DNA of 64,000 bases from Schistosoma mansoni (GCF_000237925.1 NC_031502.1:53457120-53521119); one strand, 5' to 3'. Positions 1 through 12,100 are shown, numbered from the stretch's first letter. The notes: a model not told the origin generated them from the sequence alone. Made by a program: numbers and translations.

Positions 1-545
1 GTACTAATCATCAAGTAGCACTGAATACTTTTATTATCTTACTTCGGTGATATACAACTCACATCTAACTTGGCTAAACCTCACTAGTCACGACTTCTAG
101 ATGAACTACCAGGATTTCAGTGAGAAATCGTGGCTGATGGATTTCAGTCACTCTGTGTATGAAACAGATAATACTGATTAAATTAATTAATTGTCTCTAT
201 AGACCACAAACTGACCGAAATTTTAAACCTATAGTACTGGATTCCATCCAACTCAGTATTCTAAACTATTATATCCACTAAGAGGCACAATGATCCTCAG
301 CTCTATCCCACTTTCTAGTTTTCAATAGTTCGTCAATTGCTGTAACTTAATGTTGAAAACTTACTGAAATAGATCTCTACAAAATTGTGAATTTCACCAA
401 TTCATAATATTAAAACTGAATTTTACCTTATTAATCAATATTTTTTACGTTTTTCATCGATTTCACAGAATATAAAAAACTAAACGTTTATCATGTTTCT
501 TTTATTAATTTAGTAACTAGATTGTGATAACAGTTTAAATCTTCA

Positions 546-748
546 GTATGGGGTTGTGGAGATTATTATGATTTTGATTGAGATCATGAACCGATTGATA
601 TTAGACCACCATTGAGAACCTAGAAGCACTGGATGGCTATTTCGTTTTATTGTGGGACTCCTCAGCAGTGCGAATCCACGATCCCGATCGTAGGATTCGA
701 ACCCATGGCCTCCAGTCTCGCGTGCGAATGTTGGACGTGAGTATGAAT
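546..748 (-). mobile_element. Family B SINE copy, degenerate
   Basis: Tail (TTGTGGAGATTATTATGATT), a hammerhead with broken stem II (GTCC against AAAC) and ATC instead of GTC, then part of the tRNA-like block (GGATTCGAACCCATGG). The far end of the tRNA block is lost. Confidence 0.65.
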
Positions 749-1260
749 TTTTATGAAGTTAAAAACCAAGATGAAACTGTTGTATCAACTGAGAGTGAAA
801 AGTAGCTTTAAAATAACATTGGGCTGTATATTTTTTGTCCTTTATTACTTTTATAATCCGATATGATTACGTGATTAGAATATATACTTGACTAGTAGAA
901 ACAATTAATAATATATCATGAATGACCCAAACTCATTTAACCTAGTTACAGACTAAGTGACTTAGGTGCTAAAAAGTTCGAATTAAACCATACTATTAGT
1001 TAGTTTTCTATGGTATGAAAATACATCTGTTAAATTGAACAAGGGTGAATAAATTCACAATTTAAAATTGGTTCATCAGTGATTGTGAGCAATGTCATCT
1101 TTGTCAAATCTTTTAGTGTCAATCGGTTTCTATCGATCAATTTGTAACAACATCATTATTCTGAATGAAATTAAAGTTAAGACGTTAATTAGTTGGAGGA
1201 AGTCGATAGAAAACCCTGGACCTAGATTCCGTGCTATTTAGAACTCGTCAGTAAAGTGTC

Positions 1261-1400
1261 GGGGGTCGAGTAGCCCAGTGGTAACGTCTAAGGTTATGAA
1301 GTTTGATGACGTGAATTCGTATCACACAGGCAGCATCAGTTCACTCAAGGTTATAGATGCACCCTTGTGACCTAGACTTATAAGCATTGTGGAATTCCCT
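1261..1400 (+). repeat. Possible third tRNA-like SINE head
   Basis: TCGAGTAGCCCAGTGGTAAC fits an A box and GAATTCGTATCACAC is a damaged B box, followed by GGCAGCATCAGTTCACTCAA. Only one copy is in the window, so the call rests on the box match alone. Confidence 0.35.
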
Positions 1401-1809
1401 ACATAAAACATAAAGACACAAATTGTTTATTAAGGTCGGAGAATTAACATAGTAATAACAACAATACGAGACAACAGTAAACGTGGAAATGTTAAGCCAA
1501 TAGCCTCTCTCGCAGGTAGAATTTTAATATTGTAGTGAACGTGAACACCAATGGGAACAACCAAACGTATTTCGACTCATTACATAATTTCTTGATAAAA
1601 TCTGAAAGCCACACAGTGAATACTCCATTTTCAAAATTTCCATCAATTATTTCAGACTATCGTTCTTTCATTTCCATACCAATCGCTTTCTGTTCTCGTT
1701 CTTTTTTCCTCGATTTTCTCAACTTTTTGCTGCCAGGCATCCCACTTTCGACTGATAATACATACTACTTATGTCCGTCGACATCAGTAGCACACAACAC
1801 AATCTCTTA

Positions 1810-1930
1810 GGTACTTTTAGCGAGTTAGTTTTCTACGGAATGGGATCGCTAACCCTATGTACAACCCTCCTCCTTTATCCGGGCTTGGGACCGGCAGTAG
1901 TCCCAGAGGGGTTCCAGGCGGAGTTACACA
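1810..1930 (+). mobile_element. RTE 5'-leader-like fragment
   Basis: A C+G-richer block with CCTCCTCCTTTATCCGGGCT and GGGACCGGCAGTAG is repeated almost exactly at 5310-5420, and in the opposite orientation in the leader of the RTE copy near 8600-8680. Confidence 0.55.
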
Positions 1931-2029
1931 CTACAATACTATTAACAAAAATAATGTGCAGCCGTGAGGAAAAATCTGTTATATCGATTGAGTGCGTGTC
2001 CTGTTTAGTATATGACGTGATGATCCCCG

Positions 2030-2475
2030 CTAATGAGAGAGGAGTGAATTATCGATCAGAGCAATGATACACGAAAAGCAGTATGAGCAGTCTTGAGTAC
2101 TTATCAGTCCTGATTTCTGCCTAGCTCAGTCAGTTGAGTCCAGAACACCAATAACAGCCTCTGCAATATGAATCATTATTCTCAAAAATACTGGGTTTAT
2201 ATACCAATCAAACTGACCACATCGTGCCATAAAATAGAAAATAGCATTTGTACAAGATTTAGCCAAATGTGGCTGTGAATAGGGGGAATAGTAACTAATG
2301 GACTAGGGACAACTCAAGAATGGTAAATCGTATAATAATAGTCTATAGGTCAAAATAAAGCTTATAATATGAGGGACAAGAATATGAATAGTTTAGTTAC
2401 TTAACAATTATACTATAGGAAATATACATATCATATTGGTCCATAAACAGTTCTCAAAGTTACCATTCATAAATC
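2030..2475 (-). repeat. LTR-like dispersed repeat, copy 1
   Basis: It is the reverse complement of the copies at 48730 and 49425. Shared blocks include ACACCAATAACAGCCTC, ATACTGGGTTTATATACCAA and GTCTATAGGTCAAAATAAAG. A TATA-like TATAAACC lies at the same place in all three copies. Confidence 0.55.
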
Positions 2476-3209
2476 TCCACGGGATATAACAAAATCACCG
2501 TAGATAAATAGTATATTTTTCATTTAGATCTAAAAATACCTTTATATACTTAAAGTAGTTAGTCCCTTTGATAAATTTTGATAGTGTAATAAGAAGGCGA
2601 ATATTATCAGAACTACGATATATCGATAACAAGCAGATGTGCTTCCTCTAATCCACAGTATTTTTTAAAAATGTGCATTATGTAAACCCGTTTGTTTCTA
2701 ACATACAAACGGAGTACACGGATATTCATACACATATATATACATGTGCAGTAATTTTAATGAGATGAACATTTTAAATGACATTGTGGTATTTACTATG
2801 GAAAATACATTGAATTTGTCAAGATTCGTTTAAATTCTTTTTATCGTTTGCAAAGTCTACTTTTTAAATTTCTAGCATAGTAAATTTTTTTTTTAAAGTC
2901 AGGTTAGTTATGTCTTCTTGGGTGTTAATTTCAATCAATTCTTTGGGTAGCACTTCATTGTATAACAGAAAAAGTATAATTTACATCGTTTGTATTTTTG
3001 TTTAAAATGAATTCCGTGTATTACATAAATATATGATCAAATCTTTTCCGATAATAATTGATGTACAAAAATTTTATTATCATGCAAATTAGGAACTGAA
3101 GTGTAAAACCAATATTTCAAGTTATCAATTGATTATGAAGATGGAAGTACTTTTAATTCATAATCTGATTTACTTATACCCATTATTTGAATTCACTCTT
3201 TATCAGTAT

Positions 3210-3745
3210 ATACATTTTGAAGAAATATATATCACTGTTGTCTGACAAACAATTGTCAACCAACACCAAGATCGGAATTTTCAATACAAATGTCAAGACA
3301 ATTCTACTGTATGGGGCGGAGACGTGGAGAACTATGAAAGCCATCATCCAGAAGATACAAGTGTTTATTAACAGTTGTCTATGCAAAATACTTCGGATCC
3401 GTTGGCCAGACACTATCATCAACAAGTTACTGTGGGAGACAACAAACCAGATTCCAACAGAGAAAGAAATCAGGAAGAAGCGCTGGAAGTGGATTAAGCA
3501 CACTTTGAGGAAATCACCCAATTGCGTCACAAGACAAGCAATCACATGGAATCCTGAAGGCCAAAGGAGAAGAGGAAGACCGAAGAACATATTACATAGA
3601 GAAATGGAGACAGACATTAGAAAAGTCAACAAAAATTGGATAGAACTAGAAAGGAAGGCCCAGGACAGAGTGGGTTGGAGGATGCTGGTCGGCGGCCTAT
3701 GCTCCATTGGGAGTAACAGGCGTAAGTAAAGTAAGTAAGTTGTCA
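3210..3745 (+). mobile_element. RTE-clade (SR2-like) non-LTR retrotransposon, 5'-truncated 3' end
   Basis: An open frame to 3729 encodes the C-terminal end of an RTE reverse transcriptase: [15 protein letters not shown], then [14 protein letters not shown], the basic RGRPK motif and [14 protein letters not shown]. The frame is unbroken over about 170 codons, so this copy is fairly young. It ends in GGAGTAACAGGCGTAAGTAA followed by a short GTAAG repeat, the tail expected of this group. All of the endonuclease and the reverse transcriptase catalytic core are missing. Confidence 0.85.
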
Positions 3746-4511
3746 GGAAAAGCTGTGAAAGCTTTTGTATCAAATCATTCAATTTAGAGAATGAAGCATC
3801 ACTTAAATACTTTTAAACTATATTAGCTTCCCCATCATTTCAATATATCTAGGATAATTTTTCAAGTAATCTTAAATAATCAATTAGTAATTATACTTTT
3901 ATATAATTTGACAGAAAGGGAGTAGTATTATCGTTTACTTAAGTCATTATTTTTCATTGAAGTTAGTATAGAATCTTATGCCTTGTTTATACTGGTTTCG
4001 CCCAAATGATATCAATACAAGTGTATGTGTAAAAACATGTTCATTTTAAGGTCTGAAGGGCGACCATCTACAGGTTTTATTTGACATATTCCCGAGAATT
4101 TTCATCTCTGAGGAAAAAATAGTCTTTTGAGTTAAGTAACACCACTTGGTTGGTATGAGATACAACGTGAATGAAATGATTGAGCTCAAAGTATTTCTGT
4201 CTTTTTAAGATCCAGGGAAACCAATTAGACTGTTTGACTCTGCCCTTTGAGTGAAAATGGGTCAATGGTTAACCTTCGACTCTTTTTGATAACAGAAGCA
4301 AACAGTATGGGAATTAAATATTTAACCTTATACTCCGCAATTAATTCTATTCACGATTTAATAAATTTATTTTCCGTTACTATCACGAACCGATACACGT
4401 TAGACATACATTAAGCATCAGGAACCACTGAGCGGCTGTCTTGTTAAATCAGATTATAATATTATTAAACATATTTCAGAACTATTTCTTCAACTCATCT
4501 TATATTAACAT

Positions 4512-4832
4512 AGTTGTAATCATGAGTCAATTGAGGCTAGACCACCATGGAAAACCTGGAAGCGCTGGACGGCGTTTCGTCCTATTGTGGGACTCCTCAG
4601 CAGTGCGCATCCACGATCCCGCAAGCGAGCGAGACTTAAACCCAGGACCTACCAGTCTCGCGCCAGAGCGCTCAACCTCTAGACCACTGAGCCGGCATCC
4701 AACAGTGTTAATGTCTAACTTCAACCAATCCACGAAGTTGAGCGACACATCCACCAATGTCTTTAGTGAGTTACTATCTCACAACAGACCTAGTTGAACT
4801 CCACTGGTCATTGCTTCTCACTAGAAAAATTT
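4512..4832 (-). mobile_element. Family B SINE, well-preserved copy
   Basis: It contains the tail end (GTAATCATGAGTCAATTGAG), the ribozyme (4559-4610), the tRNA-like block (minus-strand A box TGGTCTAGAGG, damaged B box) and the spacer ending in CTTCTCACTAGAA. The inverted second end seen in the complete copy at 53216 is missing. An open frame across it is fortuitous. Confidence 0.8.
4559..4610 (-). ncRNA. Hammerhead ribozyme, intact core (family B)
   Basis: The minus strand reads GCGCACTG-CTGAGGA-GTCC(CACAATA)GGAC-GAAAC-GCC-GTC-CAGCGC. The core is consensus (N7 is G); stem I has one mismatch and stem III two pairs. Stem I differs completely from family A while the core and stem II are shared. 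Confidence 0.75.
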
Positions 4833-5307
4833 TGATTCTTAACTTCAACTTACTCTTTAATTATTGACTATTCATTTCTTGAAATTCCAATTATGTAGAT
4901 ATTTCGAACAAACTAAACCTATGAGTATGTATATAACTGAAGAGAAAGCAACGAAATACAAAAAGTTCATCATATATTCTGTAATTATTGTTCTTCATGC
5001 TATGCTCAAATTGTAGAAATGAACCAGTTAGATGAAACCTATTTTTGTCTTTGAACACTGGTAAATACAAAGTACAAATGACAGAATATGACAGAAAAGC
5101 TTAAGATGGTCAATGGTTCATGAAAAGCCAGTTGAATGTTATGTCACATTGATCATAGAGTAGAATAAAAACATAAACTAATGATAGATTCAAATTACAC
5201 AGTAGGGGAACATTCTATAACGAAAATGAGATAAAATTTCCACTGTGTGGATACAGTTCAATAAATAGGTTGTTAACATCTAGCGTAATTTCTTCTGGTT
5301 AGAGTTT

Positions 5308-5422
5308 TTTAGCGAGTTGGTTTTCTACTGGATGGGGTCGCTAACCCCATGCCCAACCCTCCTCCTTTATCCGGGCTTGGGACCGGCAGTAGCCCTCAGA
5401 GGAACTACAGGTGGAGTATCTG
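5308..5422 (+). mobile_element. RTE 5'-leader-like fragment
   Basis: Same block as at 1810-1930 (GAGTTGGTTTTCTAC, then ATGGGGTCGCTAACCCCATG), with higher self-complementarity around the CTAACCCCATG part. It is isolated from any RTE coding sequence. Confidence 0.55.
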
Positions 5423-7560
5423 ATTGGTTCGTCCATAAATCATAGTCTCGTCCGTTTATTCAGTTTATGGGAGTGAGTAAATGTTAGTCATTTGTTTTCA
5501 TTTAGTTAGCCAACTGTATTTTATATCTTCTACTCAGACTCGCCAGTTTATACAGGGCTTCATTTGTTAATCTTTATAAGTGGTAAGACCTTTCTAAACC
5601 TTTTCGGTTTCATTAAAGTTAATCTTATTTTATTTTTAACGAGTGCAGTGCAATTATTAATTTGCTCTCAAGTTTCTCGAGGTTTTCTGAGGATTTAAGA
5701 ACCTATTTTAAACAATGTGTTCCTTCAGTCGCGTATTCACCTATCTAGATTTTCCTTTTACATTGCAATTACTACATAGATACAGTTTCGTTGTTTTCCA
5801 TTTGAAGTCTTATCCCTGACTTACACAAACACGAAAATAAGCGTTTACATCATTTTTGTATGTAATTTCGTATAGATACATGGAGCCCTATTTCCGTCAA
5901 ACTGTTCGTTTAAATTTTAAGAATATTCATATCAAGAAATTTTTAGGGGATTCCGATTTCTTAGTTGTACTCGTTAATTACTCATGACTTTCTGATCTTT
6001 GAAAATAGTAGGTAGATAAAACTTATCATTCAGACTAAGGAAACACAGCAAAATATTCCTCTGTCGATTATGTCTTTTTAAAAATGCATATTTGAACAAG
6101 ATTGTCAAACGTTAGACATTAAAGAAGTAAAATGTTGATTTCAGTTCATTTTCTAATGTAAAGTTGACTGATGGTTGGGCGTTGTTTGACTTTCGAAAGA
6201 CATCCATTTGATTGAAGATATCATTAATGTACTTTCTGTAGACATAAAACTGAGTCACTGGTGCGACCGTTTTTAGAAAAGCATCGTAAAGCAGTCAGAT
6301 CGTAGACGTTTAAAAAATAACCTCGTTTCCATACCATATATTTGTCAAAAAATTTTGTTGATCAATGTTATGTAAATATTAAATGTACATTAAAAAAACT
6401 CTTTTAGTTAACAATTCGGAAGACGGATACCATCTCTTCACACAAGAAATGTGTGGCGTATTTTAGATACGGACTAAAATCTCTGTTTGACCTGATCAAA
6501 TTATAACATACATTACCATGGCTGTGTTTCAAAAACCATTTTCTTATGTATTTGAGGATTCCAAAATGTCGTTTTTCACTTGAGCGGTATGAAGAGTCAT
6601 TCATGTCTAACGTTCAGCAGATCTCCCTATCTTGTCCCAGTTTATGACTTCTTCATGGTGAACATTCAAAGCCTCCAATGAGATAGGACTTAAGACATTC
6701 AGACTTAATGGACGATAAGTTAGATTTTTAGATCACTAAATGAAGTTTCAGTTTCAGTCAGTTCCCGATAGAATATGACAATCATTCTATGATACTAGTG
6801 AGTGACTGTCTCATATATGAGCTCGTTGAAATCTAAGAGTTACAACTTCTCACTATCTATTTCGATTTAAGTTACTAATGAATTTTATTCATAATATACT
6901 GCAATAAGATCGACAGTTAGATTTACGTGAGACTTAAACCACGAGGATTAATCCAGTTAATTGGGAATTATTTATATGGGTATGTACATAATTATTTGTA
7001 AATCTCGGTATCAATAATTGACGTTTCATCAGATTTACTTGTGTTCATCTAAATTGCCTAATTAGGATTTATATGAAGTATTAAAATACTATTAAAGATT
7101 AACTTAATTAATACAGAAGGGTATATACTTGAATATTGTTTAAGTATTATTTTTAAAATTATACTTTGCATTCTATCAAGTACAACAGTTGTTTATTTGT
7201 TTCCAGAATAATAAAGTGACATGTATGCTATTATGCTGAACAGTTGGAGAGATAGTCGGTTGAATATCCTGAATCTAGTATACATTAAGCGTTAAGGACT
7301 TTTACAACTTAGAAATATACTGACAGTTTCTGATATTATGATACATATTACTTATCTCTATATTCTAAGACTTTATCACTGAGCTATTCACTCAGTGATT
7401 AACTTATTGTGAAATTTCACCATATAAATGTTGTAGTGCTTAGTTAGTCTTGAATAAACTCTATCTCATTAACTGACAGTAGGAAATATAATACAATAAC
7501 TGAATTCAACGAAAAGTTAAATCATAAAACTAAGTCAGTTTTCAAACGTGAATAGTTCTT
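5423..7560. other. Spacer with no recognised feature
   Basis: A+T-rich, unique within the window; only short stop-bounded frames. Confidence 0.5.
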
Positions 7561-7566
7561 ATTTAC

Positions 7567-7627
7567 TTATGTTAGATTAATTTCTTGTTTTCCTGACTGA
7601 AGTAAGCGCATACTGAGGACATGGCTA

Positions 7628-7691
<64 letters not shown>

Positions 7692-8680
7692 AGTTTTTGT
7701 TCATTTTTCTCATTTCTGTCTCCATTTCTCGGCGTAATGTGTTCTTTGGTCTTCCGCTTTTCCTTTGGCCTTGAAGATTCCATGTGATTGCTTGTCTTGT
7801 GACGCAGTTGGGTGCTTTCTTCAATATGTATCCTATCCACTTCCAGCGTTTCTTCCTGTTGTATATATATGTATTCTTTTGTGTGGGAATATTGTGTTGT
7901 CTATAACCATTTTGTTGGATGAACTTAAATATAAAAATCTGTCACCATTTTCGTTCGTTTCTGCCAGTCAGTTCATGTCGTCCTATGATATATTGATACC
8001 CGGTGTTGTGCATTCCGACTTTGGAGTTTAGGTGTGGTATGATGATTGTGAGTTTGTTTCCTGATCACTTCGCCATGATTGGTTACAGTCTCTCATAGAA
8101 CTGCTGTTTATTGTCGTCCTTGCTATAATTGTTGGGTGCATAACATTTGATACCATTAATTGTGATTCCCTTCTTCTTTGTTTTGAATAATGCTCTGATG
8201 ATTCTGGATCGATGAGATTCCTATCCTATAAGTGCATTTCGTGCTTCTTTGGACAGCATCAGATCAATTACCTACGTGTGTGTAGCATTTTCTTGTACAG
8301 CGGGATCTCTCTAATCTGTCGTTTTCTGTCCAACTTGAATCGAATGGGTTTCACTGATTGTTAGCACCACGGAGTTGAATCTCCCCGATTCGTTAGCTAT
8401 TTGATTTGTGCTTGTAGTCTCCCACATTGTTCGTACATTCCATGTACGTATATTAGTTGTCGGTCTAATTGTTAGAAGGGGTGTTGGCCTCGTGACTTCG
8501 GAAGAATCTCGGCTTTCATCATATGGCGTCATAATTGTTCTTTTAACTTAGAAGAGAGAGTCTAAATGGTTTATATTGTGTTTCTCTGATTATCGTTTCT
8601 TTTCAAACTAGTTTTTTCGAGATGTGGTTGCGGACCCGATGTATAGTCCTCCTTTATATTGTCTTGGGACCGTCTGTAAC
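7567..8680 (-). mobile_element. Internally deleted RTE (SR2-like) element, endonuclease joined to the C-terminus
   Basis: Read on the minus strand, 8680-8540 matches the 5' leader also found at 1810 and 5310. The frame at 8532-8311 gives the endonuclease start (NIRTWNVRTMWE, then ISETHSIQVGQK). Frame-shifted, stop-containing remains of the endonuclease (KGITINGIKCYAPNN near 8150) follow down to about 7900. The sequence then jumps to the end of the polyprotein ([20 protein letters not shown], 7850-7790) and stops in a long TA microsatellite. The catalytic reverse transcriptase is absent, so the copy is dead. Confidence 0.75.
7632..7690. repeat. TA microsatellite
   Basis: About 29 TA units directly at the 3' break of the deleted RTE element. 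Poly-Tyr/Ile frames over it are artefacts. Confidence 0.95.
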
Positions 8681-9084
8681 ACTGGAAATCTATAGGCGTA
8701 TTTAATATGCGAACACCAAATGTTATGTGTTCTAAAATTATTGAATATATTACAATCTACTGAATTATAGTAAGTAGCATCGTGATATATGATAAATTGC
8801 TTGAGTATGGAAATTGTGTCTAATATTGTATAGATATTGTAGTGACAAATTTTGAGAGTAGATTTAAATTCATTAAACCTTTTTTTGTACCCAAAATGTG
8901 AAATTTAGTTGAGTTGTCATCAAACAAAGGATAACTGTTTGATTGTCCATCACCTTTTTTATGTTGGTTGGTTTATGTTTCTCGAATCACTGACGTCATT
9001 TACTGAGGTCAGATTTACTCCTTAACTATTACTAATATATTGAAATACTATATTATTATGAGGTTTATTCAATATTATATTTTC

Positions 9085-9440
9085 AGCACAATATAGATCT
9101 CTCAGCACAAAGTATTTCAACAAGTTTCCGTTTCTTACCTCTTGGCCGATTCTGACGATAAACATTGAGTGATCGCCAGTTAGAAGTTAGTAGTACAGCC
9201 AATCGATATCTAAATAATGTATATTCTTTTCGCTTCATATTCCCAGTAGCCACAATATCTCTTATTGGGCCTTTTGTAACTTGCACAATGAAAGGTTGTA
9301 CACTTTTCAGGAACGCACTTGAATAGATTATGAGATTAATAACCATAATAATATATTAAAACAAACAAAATTAGATAACTTGTTGAAATATCAGATGGCA
9401 GGAACAAGTAGTCCAAATGTTCAAGCAGGTCACCAGTTAT
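9085..9440. repeat. Dispersed repeat with inverted ends, copy 1
   Basis: AGTATTTCAACAAGTTTCCG at the left is complementary to AACTTGTTGAAATA at the right (9378-9391). The interior CAATGAAAGGTTGTACACTT is found again at 24690 and 32900. An open frame inside is fortuitous. Confidence 0.55.
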
Positions 9441-10108
9441 GACACGCTGTTAGTTACTCTTCTAGTCCAAGCCTGTTATCAACGTCGGTCATCGTTGATC
9501 TTCCTAGTTGACATGGAAATTCAACAACTTATAATCGCTCTATAATAGTAATGTCATTTTGAACAGGGTTGAACTATTTGTTGTTTCGCCATCACTATGT
9601 CCCTCTCAATGGAAAATTCATGACCTCACAAATTTTGCTGACCAGCTTTAATCATTTATATTCTCAAGTACACACTGCAAGATAAAAGTTACTTCATGAT
9701 TTCTGTGGAAGTTTAATTCTCTTTTTCTTGAGTTTAGGTTTTTTATGAACTGTTAAACCTTCAAAGCAAAACAAAAAAATCATCATATCTAAAGTATAGC
9801 ATTTGACTAACAGAGTATTCTAAGATGGACTCTGTATAGAATTTAAAACTAATCAAATGTATTTACCAATATTCCAACGTTGATGTTCGCACTACATCTC
9901 AAACCTATCCCTTCAAACACAAACAATAAAACATAACAATGATAATATTTCAATTCACCTAGTATTGTTTGAATCTTCTCATCGATGTGTTAGAACTGCA
10001 ACTGGTCAGTCTCTAATTGGCATATGTGCATACTGTGCGTATTGCCTCGATATAGCCTTAATTCACAAGCATGGTAAACAGAGATGGATAGTGGCTAGCA
10101 GTGGAATC

Positions 10109-10160
10109 CAGGACGCGCGTTTCTTCCTATTTGGGACTCGTCATCTGGATGTACCTGCAT
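10109..10160 (-). ncRNA. Degenerate hammerhead, inverted copy inside the composite
   Basis: The minus-strand core reads ATGACGA instead of CTGACGA, and GGAAGAAAC replaces GGACGAAAC. Both changes should abolish or strongly reduce cleavage. Confidence 0.7.
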
Positions 10161-10291
10161 CTCAGAGTTGATGTTACCAAGGTTCATAATTATATAGTCT
10201 GTGCTTTTAAAATCACATCGATGGGAGGATTCAAACAAACAATACTAGGTGAATTTAAACTTCACCCCATCGCACAAGCAAGTGGCTGTCA

Positions 10292-10362
10292 GGACTCAGT
10301 GGCCGAGTGGATAACGCGATAGCGTTTGAAGCGAGGGTACTGGGTTCGAGTCCCAGAGTGAA
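10292..10362 (+). promoter_or_regulatory. tRNA-like pol III promoter of the family A SINE
   Basis: A box TGGCCGAGTGG (10300-10310) and B box GGTTCGAGTCC (10343-10353) lie in a tRNA-like block, spaced as in a Ser/Leu-type tRNA. It is not called as a functional tRNA because the acceptor stem does not close and the block is part of a repeated SINE. Confidence 0.75.
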
Positions 10363-10381
10363 CATCAACTCAGATGCAGGT

Positions 10382-10430
10382 ACATCCAGCTGACGAGTCC
10401 CAAATAGGACGAAATGCACGTCCTGGATTC
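10382..10430 (+). ncRNA. Hammerhead ribozyme, intact core (family A)
   Basis: Stem I strand ACATCCAG is followed by CTGACGA, then stem II GTCC/GGAC with loop CAAATA, then GAAA, a two-pair stem III with loop GCAC-like, and the cleavage triplet GTC at 10420-10422. CTGGAT closes stem I. The very short stem III matches the natural schistosome type, which is thought to work best as a dimer. All core bases are consensus. Predicted cleavage is after 10422. Confidence 0.85.
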
Positions 10431-10475
10431 CACTGCTAGCCACTACCCATCTCTGCTTACAATGATAATATTTAT

Positions 10476-10998
10476 TTATTTATTTAAACACATAAATATT
10501 GGTACAAGGAAGCACATGTGCGCCACACAAATCAAATGAGATTTGTGTGAGGGCTGTAATACTACGCAGGTGCCCAAACTGAAGCAGGTGGTTTTCTTAG
10601 GGAACCACACCCGTAACCTTTGACCTAAAGGTCTGATCCACAAGGCAGTGGAGCATCGTGAGGAGATTCAGTCCCATGGTAGCCTGTGACCAACAATTGG
10701 TTCATACGCCATTTGTTCCCTCAGGATAATGGAGCCCATGTGCACCATTGGTTTGGAATCAGGGTTTTCCAACTCCCCTAGGTGAATTTTCGGTGTCCAC
10801 CAACCCGGTTAAAGCACCGGACATTCGCTTTTCGTTCTCTCAATTTCGTAAACAACAGTAATGCCGTGAGAAGACAGTGAGTAGGACTTCCCTGACAGAT
10901 GCTATATACGCGTGGCGATGTGAAAGCATTTGGAGAAGGAAAGCGGACTCTCCCCACTCTCGGCCGTATCAGGGCATTTGGGGGCAATTTTAACATAA
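10476..10998. repeat. C+G-richer dispersed-repeat fragment
   Basis: It is much less A+T-rich than its surroundings, starts next to an ATTT repeat (10472-10486) that could be the 3' tail of a minus-strand retroelement, and carries a spurious 72-codon frame. It looks like a retroelement end; I cannot name the family. Confidence 0.4.
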
Positions 10999-10999
10999 A

Positions 11000-12100
11000 A
11001 AATATCTACAATTATCCTATCTGTTCTATAACAATAACAGTTACAGGGATTTTAATTCTCATTCTTATTATTATTATCATCCATTATTAATTTGTTTTTA
11101 TTTATTAAAAAAATATACAATAAAATTAAATTTTTTGGATCAAATCAGATTTTTTTAAACTTCTGTTTTAAATTAATCATTTTTATCATTTTATAGAAAG
11201 ATCTTTCAATTTTCATTTTGTCTATCTTACTCATATGAAACAACAAACGATAAAATATTTCCCCCCTCCTTTTTTTTCTTTTTTTCTAGTCAGTATAATT
11301 GAAATAATTTTAGTGACTGATAGGGTGGTGAGTTTAGGTTAGTCAGGTATGAAGACTCCTTTTTGTTTTGTTTTTTTTAAAGACATCATGTATTGAAAGT
11401 GATGAACGAATGTAACTTATTATTTGCAAAATAAAAAATAAGCAACAATAAGAAAATCCCGTTAACTAATTGATTTACGATGAACAAATAAGTAGTTATA
11501 CTTTTTATGAATATAAATAATTTTTTTTTGTTCCCCGTCTTATTTATTTACAAAAGAGAAAAAAAATTTTTTTTCCCTAAGAAAATGTTAATTATAAACA
11601 AAAAGTATTTATGTGTATGTGTTCTGTTTGTTATTGTTAAATGGACAGACTTATTATTCTTAAATAATTTTGTAAGTATCTAACACCAAAGAAGTGGATG
11701 AAAGAAACACACACACACATAGGGAGAGAGAGGGAGGGTGTGTGTGTGAATGAAGACGACAAGTGTGAATAATAATCTTTTCTTTCTTTATCTAATAGCT
11801 GACATTTGAAAAAAACATTTACCATATTTCTGATATGGCAATCAAATATTTATTTAAAGATATATGGGGAACTATTCGAAAGATTAGAATACACGTGTAG
11901 CCAATATATATATATATATTTTGTTTTGTTTCAATATTGAACATAAATATAATTTAACATTACTGTTTTTCTTTTCTATTTTTTTATTCCTTTCATTTTA
12001 CTGATTCTCTTTCTTTTTTGTGTATATATATATGTGTGTACTTGTGTGTATAAGACATCACTGCGGGGTATAGTAAAAAGATAAGTCAGTAATGAAAACT
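11000..12100. other. Low-complexity A+T-rich stretch
   Basis: Homopolymer T and A tracts, short CA/GA repeats (11708-11750) and TA runs. No coding or RNA feature seen. Confidence 0.6.

Larger units (their letters stand above)
9951..10458 (+). mobile_element. Family A (SMalpha-type) SINE, composite with an inverted internal copy
   Basis: Perfect 15-bp direct repeats ACAATGATAATATTT flank it (9936-9950 and 10459-10473). The plus-strand head (9951-10070) is followed by an inverted ribozyme tail (about 10075-10165). An inverted head (about 10218-10255), the tRNA-like block (10292-10362) and a plus-strand hammerhead ending at 10458 come next. One pair of duplications around the whole block means it inserted as a unit or was rearranged afterwards. 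Confidence 0.85.

Noticed and set aside
1535-2067. Two overlapping plus-strand frames of 91 and 98 codons
   Set aside because: They run across the RTE-leader fragment and the LTR-like repeat; no domain or splice context.
3183-3782. 199-codon minus-strand frame
   Set aside because: Shadow of the RTE reverse transcriptase end on the plus strand.
4441-4797. 118-codon frame and the opposite 76-codon frame (4527-4757)
   Set aside because: Both lie in a family B SINE; they read through the tRNA-like block and ribozyme and have no protein features.
7625-7840. Tyr-Ile repeat proteins
   Set aside because: Translation of a TA microsatellite fused to the end of a dead RTE element.
10292-10362. Candidate functional tRNA genes (also at 13.4, 15.2, 21.4, 27.1, 34.6, 50.0 and 62.5 kb)
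   Set aside because: A and B boxes match, but the acceptor stems do not close and each block is embedded in a repeated SINE with a ribozyme.
10778-10996. 72-codon minus-strand frame
   Set aside because: Lies in a C+G-richer dispersed repeat; most likely part of the repeat.
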